DNA from: Strix aluco
Taxonomy: Eukaryota; Chordata; Aves; Strigiformes; Strigidae
Length of the DNA: 64,000 nt
Reading direction: 5' to 3'
Assembly: GCF_031877795.1 (NCBI RefSeq)
Contig: NC_133971.1
Location: 47,502,892-47,566,891 of the forward strand
Under the pieces are notes generated by a model that searched no databases, was not told the origin of the DNA, and saw only the letters and a list, made by a program, of their open reading frames with translations. Positions 47,680 through 59,500 of this stretch are shown piece by piece (position 1 is the stretch's first letter; each line of letters opens with the position of its first letter). A program made the translations under genes and the position numbers.

Positions 47680-48487
47680 AAGGTGCTGGGGACATCAGCC
47701 CATCTGAAGTGCATCTATACCAATGCACACAGCATGGGTAGCAAACAGGAGGAGCTTGAAGCCGTGATGAAACAGGAAAATTAGGATGTAGTGGCTATCA
47801 CAGAAACATGGTGGGATGCCTCCCATGACTGGAGTGCGCCTGTTGATGGCTACAAGCTCTTTAGAAGGGACAGACAAGGAAGGAGAGGTGGTGGGGTGGC
47901 GCTATATGTCAGGGACTATTATGATTGCTTTGAGTACAAGTGTAGTGAAGACAGGGTGGAGTGTCTTTGTGTTAGAATCAGGGGGAAGGCCAACAGGGCA
48001 GATGTTGTAGGGGGAGTCTAATATAGGCCACCCACCCAGGACAGAGAGGTGGATGAAATATTCTATAGGCACTTAACAGAAATGATTGCTTACCCTTGTT
48101 CTTGTGGGAGACTTTAACTTCCCAGACATCTGCTGGAAATACAACACAGCAGAGCAGGACCAGTCCCGGAGATTCCTGGAATGCGTGGCAGATAACTTCC
48201 TGACACAGCTGGTGAGCAAACCGACCAGAGAAGGTGCCCTGCTGGATCTCCTCTTTGTGAACAGAGAAGGACTGGTGGATGATGTGGCGGTTGGAGGACG
48301 ACTACGGCACAGCGATCATGAAATAATAGAGTTCTCTATTCTGAGAGAGGCCAGAAGACGGGGTAGCAGAACTGACATCCTCGACTTCCAAAGGGCTGAC
48401 TTTGACTTGTTTAGGCAACTGCTTGACAGAATCCTTTGGGAGATAGTCCTGAAGGGTGTAAGGGTCCAGGAAGGCTGGACTCTTTAA
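47680..48487 (+). pseudogene. CR1 ORF2 endonuclease region, broken
   Basis: Endonuclease/exonuclease/phosphatase-fold motifs survive: CIYTNAHSMGSKQEELE, VAITETWWDASHDW (catalytic Glu in TETWW), GVALYVRD, YRPP, VGDFNFPDICW (Asp/Asn catalytic pair) and RHSDHEIIEF (SDH catalytic motif). They are spread over two frames with two stop codons, so no active enzyme is encoded. Confidence 0.88.
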
Positions 48488-48500
48488 GAAGAAAGTCTTA

Positions 48501-49197
48501 ATGGCCCAGGAGCAGGCTGTCCCCAGGTCCTGTAAGAGAAGCCAGCGCCAGAGAAGACCACCCTGGCTAAACAGGGAGCTTTGGCTGCAACTCAGGGAGA
48601 AAAGGAGAGTTTACCGCCTTTGGAAGAAGGCGCTAGCCACTCACAGTGATTACAAAGATGCTGTGAGGCTATGCAGGGCGGAAATCAGGAGGTCTAAAGC
48701 CCAGCTAGAAATTAATCTGGCTTCAGCAATCAAGGACAACAAGAAACGTTTCTAATGTCAACAAGAAATGTTTCTAACGTCAACAGCAAAAGAAAGACCA
48801 GGGAGAGCCTCCATCCCCTGCTAGATGCAGGAGGAAACATGGCAACGAGTGATGAGGAAAAGGCTGAGGACCTTAAATGCCTTCTTTGCCTCAGTCTTTA
48901 ATAGCAAGACTAGTTGTACTGAGGGAATCCAGGCTCCTCAGCCAGAAGACAGAGACTGGGAGAACGACACACCCCCCCCTGCATTCCAGGAGGAGACAGT
49001 CAGTGACCTGCCGCATCACATAGACATACACAAGTCTATGGGACTGGAGGGGATACACCCCAGGGTGCTGAAGGAGCTGGCTGGGGTGCTTGCCAAGCCG
49101 CTTTCCATCATTTACCAGCCGTCCTGGCTGACCAGGGAGGTCCCACCAGATTGGAAATTGGCCAGTGTGACACCCATCTATAAGAAGGGTCGGATGG
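48501..49197 (+). pseudogene. CR1 ORF2 linker region, broken
   Basis: It contains PPWLNRELWLQLREKRRVYR, then after a stop LRTLNAFFASVFNSK, MGLEGIHPRVLKELA and [15 protein letters not shown], the usual lead-in to the CR1 reverse transcriptase. It is separated from that domain by a frameshift near 49195. Confidence 0.85.
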
Positions 49198-50487
49198 ATG
49201 ATCCAGGAAAATTACAGGCCTGTCAGCTTGACTTCAGTGCCCGGGAAGCTGATGGAGCAGCTCATCCTGAGTACCATCACACAACACATGTGGGACAACC
49301 AGATGATCAGGACCAGTCAGCATGGGTTTATGAAAGGCAGGTCCTGCTTGACAAACCTGATCTCCTTCTACGACAGGGCGACCTGCTTATTGGATGAGGG
49401 AAAGGCTGTGGATGTTGTTTACCTTGACTTTAGGAAGGCCTTTGACACCGTTTCCCACAGCATTCTCCTGGCAAAACTGGCTGCTCGTGGCTTGGATGGG
49501 CACATGCTTTGCTGGGTAAAAAACTGGCTGGATGGCCGGGTCCAAAGAGTTGTGGTGAACAGAGTTAAATACGGTTGGCGGCTGGTCACGAGTGGTGTCC
49601 CCCAGGGCTCAGTTTTGGGGCCACTCCTGTTTAACATCTTTATTGATGATCTAGACGAGGGGATCGAGTGCACCCTCAGTAAGTTTGCAGATGACACCAA
49701 GTTGGGTGGGAGTGTTGATCTGCTCGAGGGTAGGGAGGCTCTGCAGAGAGACCTGGACAGGCTGGAGCAATGGGCTAAGCCCAACTGTGTGAGTTTCAAT
49801 AAGGCCAAATGCCGGGTGCTGCACTTGGGCCACAACAACCCCCAGCAGCGCTACAGGCTTGGGGAGGAGTGGCTGGAGAGCTGCCAGTCAGAGAGGGACC
49901 TGGGGGTGTTGATTGACAGCCGGCTGAACAGGAGCCAGCAGTGTGCCCAGGTGGCCAAGAAGGCCAATGGTATCCTGGCTTGGATCAGAAATAGCGTGGC
50001 CAGCAGGGACAGGGAAGGGATCTTACCCCTGTACTCAGCACTGGTGAGGCCACACCTCGATGACTGTGTTCAGTTTTGGGCCCCTCACTACAAAAAGGAC
50101 ATTGAATTACTTGAGCGTGTCCAGAGAAGGGCAACGAAGCTGGTGAAGGGTCTGGAGCACAGGTCGTACGAGGAGCGGCTGAGGGAACTGGGGTTGTTTA
50201 GTCTGGAGAAGAGGAGGCTGACGGGAGACCTCATCACCCTCTACAACTACCTGAAAGGAGGTTGCAGAGAGCTGGGGATGAGTCTCTTTAACCAAGTAAT
50301 AAGTGATAGGGCAAGAGGTAATGGCCTCAAGTTGTGCCAGGGAAGGTTTAGACTGGATATTAGGAAGCATTTCTTTACAGAATGGGTTGTTAGGCGTTGG
50401 AATGGGCTGCCCAGGGCGGTGGTGGAGTCCCCATCCCTGCAGGTGTTTAAGAATAGAGTCGACATAGCACTTAGGGATATGGTGTAG
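49198..50487 (+). pseudogene. CR1 reverse transcriptase and C-terminal part, open 429-codon frame
   Basis: RNA-dependent DNA polymerase of the LINE type, which copies CR1 RNA at the target nick. It starts within [17 protein letters not shown]; motif [10 protein letters not shown] has catalytic D77, motif B is [11 protein letters not shown] (132-142), and motif C FADD (163-166) carries the catalytic Asp pair. The C-terminal domain is complete, with [18 protein letters not shown] and the usual end VDIALRDMV before TAG. The first residue is not a real start; the frame is the surviving 3' part of ORF2. Confidence 0.9.
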
Positions 50488-50565
50488 TTGGGAACTGTTA
50501 ATGTTGGGTTAATGGTTGGCCTAGATGATCTTTAAGGTCTTTTCCAACCTAGATGATTCTGTGAT

Positions 50566-51900
50566 AACATCCTGTGCCAGTAAATTCCCGAGATTATTGT
50601 GGTGTTATGTTCTAAGTTAAGAGGCAATACAAGTTAAGAGGGAACCAGGTAAGTATCCTACCTTATGAAGTATCTGGTCCACAATAATCCTAGATTAAGT
50701 AAATACAGACAAAACCCCCTTACCAACCAATACACACACTCTTCTTCTCACCTTGAAAATGATGGCAAACTTTTCAAACAACCCCAAATGCCTAACAAAA
50801 AGCCTTAAAAATAAGGTCTTGAAGTACTGACTGCCTCTTGAGGGATGATGAAAAACAACTGTTGGGATCAACAGACCCTTCTCCCCTGCATGCTGACCAT
50901 GTTTTCCCTCTGGAAAAGAGACTACAATTGCAACAAGAGCTACTGACTTTCAGATACACTGCCAGCATTGATGGCACCAGTGCCAAGCTGGGAAACACTG
51001 GTACACTGATGGATAATGGGTAGTAAGCAACAAGGGGAACAGATCGCTTCCTTTTAATTTCAGACTGCACCCCTATGTCAACTTCTGTCAGAAAACCCTT
51101 TAAGAGCCAGGGACCTGAGCAAGGAAAGACTCTGCAGGCCGGCGTACACGACACAAAGTACAACGATGTAGTTCTCTTTGTCCTGGTGCCTGAGCTGAGC
51201 AATCAACTGCCACAGGAGCTACCAATATGAGACTGGAAGGAGGTGGTGAAGGCGACAGAGCAGCATCAGGACCAGCCTGGCTCTCGGCTGGGATTTGAAC
51301 AAATTTTCAACAATTTTCACAATGTGGATACTGAGGCTCCTCCAGGTGTTCGCCACCTGAGTGGCTGATCCATACTCTGGTGCAGGGATGTTAGATGAAC
51401 CCACCTGTCAGCCAGTTGGACATCATCAGGTCTTGGCCTGATATTAAGCTGAATAAACAGGATGTGAAAAACTACTGGACATGACGTAAGAAAACTGCTG
51501 GATGTGACAGATAATGCGAGAACCTGACAGATTTTATAGATCGTTAAGGGAGAGTTACATGAAAAACAGACAAGTTCAATGGAAAGGTGAGTATGGGGCA
51601 GCTTTTGTGGGGGTATGTCTTGCAAGGCTGATAGTACTGAGGTAACCATACTGGTAATAGCCCGTGAAGCCAAGACCGCCTATGAAGTCATACTGAAATA
51701 CGAAATTTGGGGAAAAAAGTAACTATGGGTGGGCAAAGACTGGACTGGGTTGGGAAAACGGAGTGCTAGGGCACAGGAAGAGATATGGCAGCGCACAGCA
51801 GGGGTTGCTGTGGGGCAGCCCTGCAGCTCTGAAGTGAGTCCCAGTACCAGAGGCAGCGAGCTCACCCACTACTTACAGAAACTTAGAACAGCAAAGTTTG
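50566..51900. other. Unidentified moderately GC-rich block after the 3-kb CR1
   Basis: Composition again differs from the AT-rich intron. Several open frames (136, 118 and 92 residues) have no domain. It could be the other side of the element that lies at 45989-47524, interrupted by CR1, but I see no direct match between the two. Confidence 0.35.
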
Positions 51901-53540
51901 TTTTTTGTTTTTTAGATGATGAACTTATTCAAATAAACCATAACTGCCTTACACTGATAGGCAAGACTATATCAAACAGAAGTACGTCAAGAATAAATGG
52001 CATCTGAAAATACAATTTCATGCCGATATTGATCGTGGTTCCTCAGATGTCACTTATCGAAGTGATACTGAGGAAGCTACAGTTTCTAACTTAATGGGTA
52101 TGGAAATGTAATTTATGGAATAGCCTTCAGAAGACAGGAAAGAGAAAAAAACCCTGTCGGATGAGGCTTTAACATCTCAGAAATGCAAGATTCTTCACAT
52201 AAAATGTATTCCCAGCTATGCTGTTTAAGGCAGTTTTAGATGACTCAGGAAAAAAAAAGCTTGCCAGTAGTGGCCTGTAGAAACAATTTAGGAGTCCTCA
52301 CCATTAAAAACTACCCAATTTCAATTTTCTTTTGACTAGTATTTTTCTTTTACCTTTATCATACAATTCATTCATTTTCCTCATTATTTTCTCACATTTT
52401 TGTAGCTGTATGAGTGTTCAGCCTTTCCTTATGAAATCACTCCATATACATCATCTTTGTGAGATGATATTTGTCTTAAAATGGAGGAATTTCTATAAAA
52501 AAAAAAGTAATAGAATCAGAGTATATACAACTACATAACAGAACACCCATACCAAAAATCAAGTATTTCTGGTGAAATCTCAATTGTAATTTGTTAGCCA
52601 TTACTGCACTTACATTGTTTAAAATATTATGATAATTTTTACCCTTGAACAGATGTTTCAGACTACTTTCTTGCATTTTTCCACAGCATTCAGTCTCGTT
52701 TTGCTGTTTTCTGTCATTTTTCTAGGTTTCTTAGTGAGGAGAAAGGGATAGGAAAAAAACCCCAAACTCATTTCAGAACAGGTTTTCAGCTTCTTTTTCC
52801 TACAATCACTGCATGGCTTCTTGTCAGAATCAATTTGTTCCCCATAGCCTGTAAAAGTTCACTATTTTAGTCATTCAGAGCAAAAGTAGTCTTTGACTCT
52901 TAGTGTAAATAATACCACTGTGAAAGTACACAAAAATGGGATCACACACTTAAAAAGTAGGATATCTTCAAAATAGTGAAATAAATCAGCCACAGTTCAC
53001 CTGAAAGTTTGTATGCTTTTCAAAAGAAGCTAAATCCATGATAAGACTACAAGTTTGTTTCAGCTATGGAGGCCTGTTTTCAAAAAATGCATTAATCTAA
53101 TTGGTTATACCAAAGTGATTATGAAAAAAAAGTGACCCTTTTTCCCCCTGAACAAATCCAAATCCTTTGTCAGTAACTGCCTAAATATCTATGTGTATAT
53201 ATATACACACAAAATAATTTCTGTAGATGTAAGTCTCATTAGTGGACCACCGTAACAAACTAAATGGCATGCTGCCTATGTAAAAAAAATAAAATAAATC
53301 CACTCCCCAGGCCATATCCCTGCAAGCCCCCATTTTACCAGATGTGAAACCAAGATGAATAGTATTGTCAGGAGGGGAATTTGGATAAAATTAATAAACA
53401 GAACAGTAGGACAGAACCTTTAAACTGTTAAGTAAAAATCTGATATTGTCAAGTTAAGTGTGGCTTAAGATTATTAATAAGTTTATTAAACAGGTCAGTG
53501 CTACACTGATATATCTGCTTTGTTATAAAAATCACTATGT
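51901..53540. other. SRFBP1 upstream intron, no feature recognised
   Basis: AT-rich sequence; no exon or clear repeat could be supported. Confidence 0.55.
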
Positions 53541-54000
53541 AATTTTATCAACAGACAAAATTAAGCACTTTAGAGTAGCTGGTTGCCTTCCTGTCAGTAT
53601 TTATAAACTACTACCAAGTCACCTCTCAAGCCCCATTTTGAGAAATTAAACGTCCTGAACTTCATCTACCACAGAATGAAAATTTGTCCATATGTAACTT
53701 CTCCAAGTCTTTTCTACATTTGCTCTCATTCTCTATCTACAGTTCTAAAAACAGGAATAAAATGGGATGCAGTATCTGTCTTGGTAATATCATATAGAAG
53801 AAAACTCTCATTCTACACAAAGAGCCCATAGCCTTCCTTACTCCTGGAAATTTAATCTTCCATTTGGCTTTACTTTTTTTCCTCAGTGGAATCCAGGCAA
53901 TCCAGGTCACAATCATCTTTATCCATCACCTTTAAATTACATAAAATCCTTCCAGAGAGGTCTACTGATTTGTGTTCAATTTCCCTAACTGTAACCTGAT
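53541..54000 (-). mobile_element. Possible ancient CR1 remnant, - strand
   Basis: Words such as AAGTCACCTCTCAAGCCCC near 53618, GGAATAAAATGGGATGCAG near 53753 and CATAGCCTTCCTTAC follow the order seen in the reverse complement of ancient amniote CR1. No frame survives, and borders are rough. Confidence 0.35.
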
Positions 54001-57000
54001 GTTAGATAAACTCGGTACACTGTATTTGCTACTTGTTTGTGACTGTACCTTCTGCAGTAAAGCTTTTGACACCTAAAGACTCAAGACTTCTGTTTTAATG
54101 ATTTCCTGATTTGTTGACTGTGCCAAGTAATTCCAAAACCATATTTATCTTCTCTGGCTGAATGACAACATGAGAATGCCCGAATGATGCAACTGCCCCA
54201 TTTATTTTACTTGGTGCTAAGAAATAGATTGGATAATCACTGAAATGTTTCATTCCTGATTAACAAAAATATAAACTGATACATTAATTTAAATGGATAC
54301 AGTAGCACTACTTTGATACTAAAAATTCTGTTGCTAGCAGCACCCAGAAATCTCCAGCCTTTGCACCCATATATTTCTACTAAAAATACAGCACAATCTG
54401 AAAGCGTGGCAAATAAAAACCAGATTTTTTTCATCAGGAATTCAATCCAGCATTTCATCATTTCAATTCTAAAAAGACCTGCCATGCGTCCTGTTGCAGC
54501 AGACTGCAAACAGATACTTTATATAATGTTTCTCAGCCATGGATGTGAAAGCATTAAGCCACAGTTACCAAGAGTTCCAAATTACTGCTTAAGAGAACTG
54601 AGATTTTCAACCCACAAGTGAGAATCCAGTGAGGGCCAACAGCAGTCTCATTAGGTAGACTGATTCACACAGAGTCTAGGATGGAGCTGTTAGAGCCACC
54701 CCTGTCACAGGTCTGAATTTGACTGATTCCCAGAAAATTAAGAAGGTATACAGACTGCTCAGAATATTATTGGCCTTCATGAGTTAAGCAAGTATCTAGA
54801 TAACTCCATGCTAAAAGCTTTTCTGACTTTTTTTCTCTTCTTCCCAGCAGTCATTTAGAAAAAACCTGCACCCACTAATCCTAGAAGTGTCAGCTCACAC
54901 GCTGGCCCATGCAGCTGAAATAGGGATTTCTTCTTAGGTTCTTGGGATGCTTGCAGCTCATGGCAGAGGATGTGCTAGGAAAACTTCAGCACTTCAGTTC
55001 CCCCAGTTTACAGAATCACCCTGTACTACACAGAGAAGGGCCTTGCTATGCTTCACAAACTACACTCAGTTCATTCTTAAAAGCATTTATGTGTAATACT
55101 CGAAACAGACATAGTAATATTTATAAAATGCTTAGGTAAAGAAATTAAAGCCAAGATATGCTTAATCTACTCACACTAAGGTAAAGATCTCTCTGCCTTG
55201 CTCAGGTTGACTTGACATTCTTCCCGGCAAGGTGACACTCAGGATTTTCAGTGTTTGTGCATATTTATGCCACAGTCTGCACTTTCCAGATAGACTCCCT
55301 CACCTTCTTTATTTGGGAGCTACTACCATGGTTTCTCTGGTGACTCACTGGCAGCTCACCGGCATAAACCCTTGCTTTCCAAATTACAGATGTACACAAA
55401 ATCTAAGTGTTACAAACATGTAAAGCTTACAAAAATATACTGCGTACTAACAGAGACCACAGAAGACAATAATTAGCCGATTAACCACTGTAGTGTGAAT
55501 GTGTTTGGGAAGATGGATTCCCAGTCCTTTTCATCTAGTATAATGTAATTTACTGACACAGTAAAGACTGCGTGTTGAGGCATAAGTGCACTCAAAATTA
55601 ATATAAACAAGATAAATCAGGAATTACTAATAGATTATTTTTTCTAAATTAAAATAACACATCACATTACAATGGGGGTAGGAATTTTCAATTAACTGCA
55701 TGTTGTAGGAACTTTTATTAAACTGTTTTCACACTATCAGTCTTACAAATATTTACTAATAAATGTTTGAATAAATACTATTTCAGAAGTTCGCACATTT
55801 TCAGGAATGACATCTTCTTTAAATACATGACTTCAAAACTTTTGCTAAGCTTACAGCCAATGATAAAAGTTCAAAGTATGCAGACGTACAGATTTAGCTT
55901 TCCATAGACATCAAATTTTACTGTAAATACCTGTGTCATAAAGAACAGAAAACTACAGGAAAGCAAAACCACAATAAAAGCTTCCATAGATTTTTTTTGT
56001 TCCACCAGTCTAGCCAACAAAGCTTTTCCCAGCAACCTGACTGGATGACTAGATTCCATATCATCACATACTGGTTTTATCCAGTAGAAATGAAGACATA
56101 CTCTCTCTAATTGCAGACAAATTAAGGGAATTATAATTTAAATACATTCCCCTGTATCATTAGGGTTTAAGATTACTATTATGTCCTACAGTAATTATAG
56201 TATTTTTCACTTATCAAGTATCCAGATTCTATATTACAAAGAGGAAGGAAAGCATAAAAAGAAAGGGTTCTACAGTTGCTAATTTTCCTAAAAGTATACA
56301 CTAAAGAAAATTTCATGTATTTTTTAATGACTTTGCATGTTTCATCGATTGTCTTACATTTCAAAAGCTTTATGGAATTTAATGTTGTTTTAACTTGCCT
56401 TTTATTTTAATGACTTCTAAAAATAAAAAATAATCTTCCTTGAAATCATTAATTTTCAGCCTTGGTGGATTAATAACAACTTGGGCAGGAATGCTACAGA
56501 ACAGATTAAGAAAAAATAGTAAAACTTAATGCTCATTTTAAAATAACAAAACCAAAGAAGGTCCAGTGACCAAAGTCACTGGAGGAAATTATCAGAATAG
56601 AACTTCCCAAAAAATCAAAAGCTGTACAACCATCTCACTTAAGATGAATATATGGCATTTGATTTTGATGGGAGTTAACTATTACTAACCTGTTAAAAAA
56701 AAAAGAAGACTCCAAAACTACAGTTAATCATTGGGAATGAAAGAATGTATTTCAAGTGGAATTTGTCTAGCAATTGTTCTCTTTGTAAACTACACTGGTG
56801 TCAGGTTTTTGCTGGCACCAATTTTAAACATTACTAAATGTCTACAGTATTGCTGTCTCAGTTTAGATCCAAGTGAAATTCAATGTCAACCTGTGAGTTT
56901 TCATCTACTAAGTTTCACAGCACAAAATTTTATAGTTTTATGGTTTTATTGTTATCTGGAAAATTAAAGTTATTAAAATACTCATCAAACAAAACTGTAC

Positions 57001-58924
57001 AATATTCCTATAAACATAGTTTTGTCCAAATGGTTACCTTCCTCTAGCTAAATGTCCTTATTCAGCTATGCTATACAAGCTCTCTTAAAAGCAGAGCATG
57101 CATCTGAGGCAAAGACTACTTATCCACGCAGTTTATTAACAAAATATAATGAAAAAACAACTCTCCAAAAGAAGAGTTAACATGGCTAGTTTGTTTAAGC
57201 TGTTGTAAAATACCCAAACTTTATTTGTCAAGTGTAGGCTGCTCTTGTCTGCCACGTTTATAAACTAATTTAATATTTCAAGAGGTATGCAAGTCAAGTG
57301 CCAGCAATTACATCAGTCTACTGAGATGAACACTGTGAACTTGGCATTTTATTTAGTCAATTAGATGAAATGAATTGTTTAATTTTGGAGGTTCCCATCT
57401 GATTCAGTAGCCACATTCAGGGAGCAACAGTCATTGTTTTCACCATCTGATACAAAAAAAAAGTTAGCAAGTCTGTAATCTTGTGACAATTTCAGAAGTA
57501 GAAGGTATTATGAAAGTAAACTACAATGACAAGCATTCAAAAGAAAAGTTACAGAAGAGGAAAAAACAAGCTCACTGGATTATTTAGCACAGCAAGCATG
57601 ATGATGCCAAAATTATTGTTATTTGAATACTCTTTTTTCTTCAAACATCTTTTAGTTCTGAATGTCAGTGTTCACTTGGACTGGTACAATCTGTAATTTC
57701 ACTCTGTACTGGCAATTTGTTCCATGCTGCTTTTCTAATATTAAAATAACAACCACATGCAATTTCAGGGTTAACATATTTCCAAGCAGTCCTGTGTTGG
57801 CTGGAACTATCTTTGGTTTTGAATTACTATCCCCGGTATTCACAACCGTTGCCAGTATCGCTGGTTGCCAGATGAACTCCTTTTGTAAAAATTAAAGGAA
57901 AACAGCATTACCTGCCAGAAGGGGACGCTATGCACAACTAGCAGAAAGCCACCTCTTTCTCAGTTTAGCCTCTTTTGTCCCAGCAAGAATTTGAGCCAGC
58001 AAGACTGCCACCAAAGCAGCCAGGAAGAGGGTGTATTATATTCTCACAACGTTCCCAATATAGACAGTGACTGACAAATGTTCCCACCCGCTAGATTCTG
58101 GTTTGGAACACACAGAAACAGAAATTAATAATGAAGACAGAAGAACCCAGAGAAATGCAGAAAGAGGCAGAAGAGTGAATGCACAGAGCCATATACACAG
58201 CTCTTTTGTCTGCTTCCAGAGGGCATAAAAGGAGTTCAAAGATTAGACACAATGGAGAAAGAAAGAATTTTCTTTTTCCATTCCTCTTCCCAGTATGCAC
58301 TATCTCCAGGAAAAGTACTCCTCGCCCAGTCTTCTCTTAAAGTGCCATGGGAAAGAAAATAAATTACTTTTTGTCCCTTCCTAGAGATCTTGAAACTTGA
58401 CAAACCTGCTATCTCATTTGCACAAGCTGAGGGATAAAGGTGGAAATAAAAGATCTGGCAACAAAACATGAAAAACATGATTTTTTTCAGTACCTGCAGA
58501 TTTCCATGTTGGCTGCTAAAAGCTCCTGAGTAAATATTGGTATACAAAGTGCAAAAGAACTACCCAGGACAAATACATGACTTCTGTAAACCTCCAACAT
58601 CAGTAGTTCACCTTGTATTCTGGGGAATCCTATCTTAATTTTGTTACACCTTCTGTAGATGCTATGCTGTATCTCTGACCTTCCTTGATGCTTCTCCTTA
58701 TACTTCTACTAGTTGTTTTGGTTTTTTTTTTGGTTTTTTTTTTTTTTTTTTTTAAATACACTAGAAGATTTCTGCAGTATACAGTAAAACAATTGATTTA
58801 AATAGGAACAGACTGTCTGAAGACACCAAATAGCAATACAGCATTTTCACACAGGTATCTATGGTAACTCAAATATCCACCTCCTCACTGGTAATAGCCA
58901 ATTTTGATCCAATGAAAATGAACC
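54001..58924. other. Upstream SRFBP1 region, no feature recognised
   Basis: AT-rich. No SRFBP1 N-terminal exon, RNA gene or clear mobile element was recognised. A T-rich tract occupies 58722-58753. Confidence 0.55.
58722..58753. repeat. T-rich homopolymer tract
   Basis: About 30 T interrupted once by GG. Confidence 0.75.
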
Positions 58925-59500
58925 ACTGGAAATGTAATTCTCTCTCACCACCACATGCATTACTTTGCATTTATCACTATTGTATTTCCTTAGTCATTTT
59001 ATTGCCCAGTTAGTCAGTTTTGTAATATTATTCTGCAGTGTCTTAGTATCTTCACTATCCTGAAATTATGGATCATCCAGCTCTGTCATTCATTCTTTTC
59101 CTGAATCATTTCCAGCACTGATCTCCACAGAACTCCACTGTTAGCTTTCCATCTATTTCTCTCTTCCACTTATTATGTTTAACTCTGTGACTAAAAAAAC
59201 TCATATTCAGAAACAGCTTTTTTTAAAAAAAAAAAAACCACAAACAAAACCACAAAGAAACACCAGAGGCTTTGGTGAAAGCTGGACAACAGCTTTTTGG
59301 AAATTTTAAAAAATATACAGGCTCTATCAGCAACATCCACTGTATGTATTTATTCCTTCAAAGAACTCCCACTGTTTTGCAAGGCATGACTTTCATCTCC
59401 TAAAGGTACAATTATTCTGCCTCATCCTATTTACCCATGCGTTCACTAAATCCATTCTTTAATAAAAGTGCCAATGAGTCTGTCCAGCACTGAAGTCATA
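58925..59500 (-). mobile_element. Ancient CR1 remnant (amniote type), - strand
   Basis: On the + strand the order CATTACTTTGCATTTATCAC, TTATTGCCCAGTTAGTCAG, TTCTGCAG, GATCTCCACAGAACTCCACT, TTTGCAAGGCATGACTT follows the reverse complement of ancient amniote CR1 reverse transcriptase sequence. It is strongly decayed. Confidence 0.55.

Larger units (their letters stand above)
47525..50565 (+). mobile_element. CR1 LINE, about 3.0 kb, nearly full ORF2, defective
   Basis: Non-LTR retrotransposon with AP endonuclease, linker and reverse transcriptase regions in order, ending in TTCCAACCTAGATGATTCTGTGAT. The 5' limit is approximate, and ORF1 is not recognised. The endonuclease half carries two in-frame stops (TAG near 47782, TAA near 48019) and a frameshift near 48090. 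Another shift near 48490, a stop near 48753 and a shift near 49195 break the linker. From 49198 the reverse transcriptase frame is open to its natural end. The element therefore cannot make a full ORF2 protein. It lies antisense to SRFBP1, upstream of the 72-nt exon. Confidence 0.92.

Noticed and set aside
50660-50692. Possible short - strand exon flanked by AG and GTAGGA
   Set aside because: The product does not resemble SRFBP1 and lies just beyond a CR1 end; judged to be chance splice-like sites.
58496-58530. Possible SRFBP1 5' exon on - (AG ... GTACTG flanked)
   Set aside because: The translation does not match the conserved N-terminal SRFBP1 sequence, and the donor is weak.
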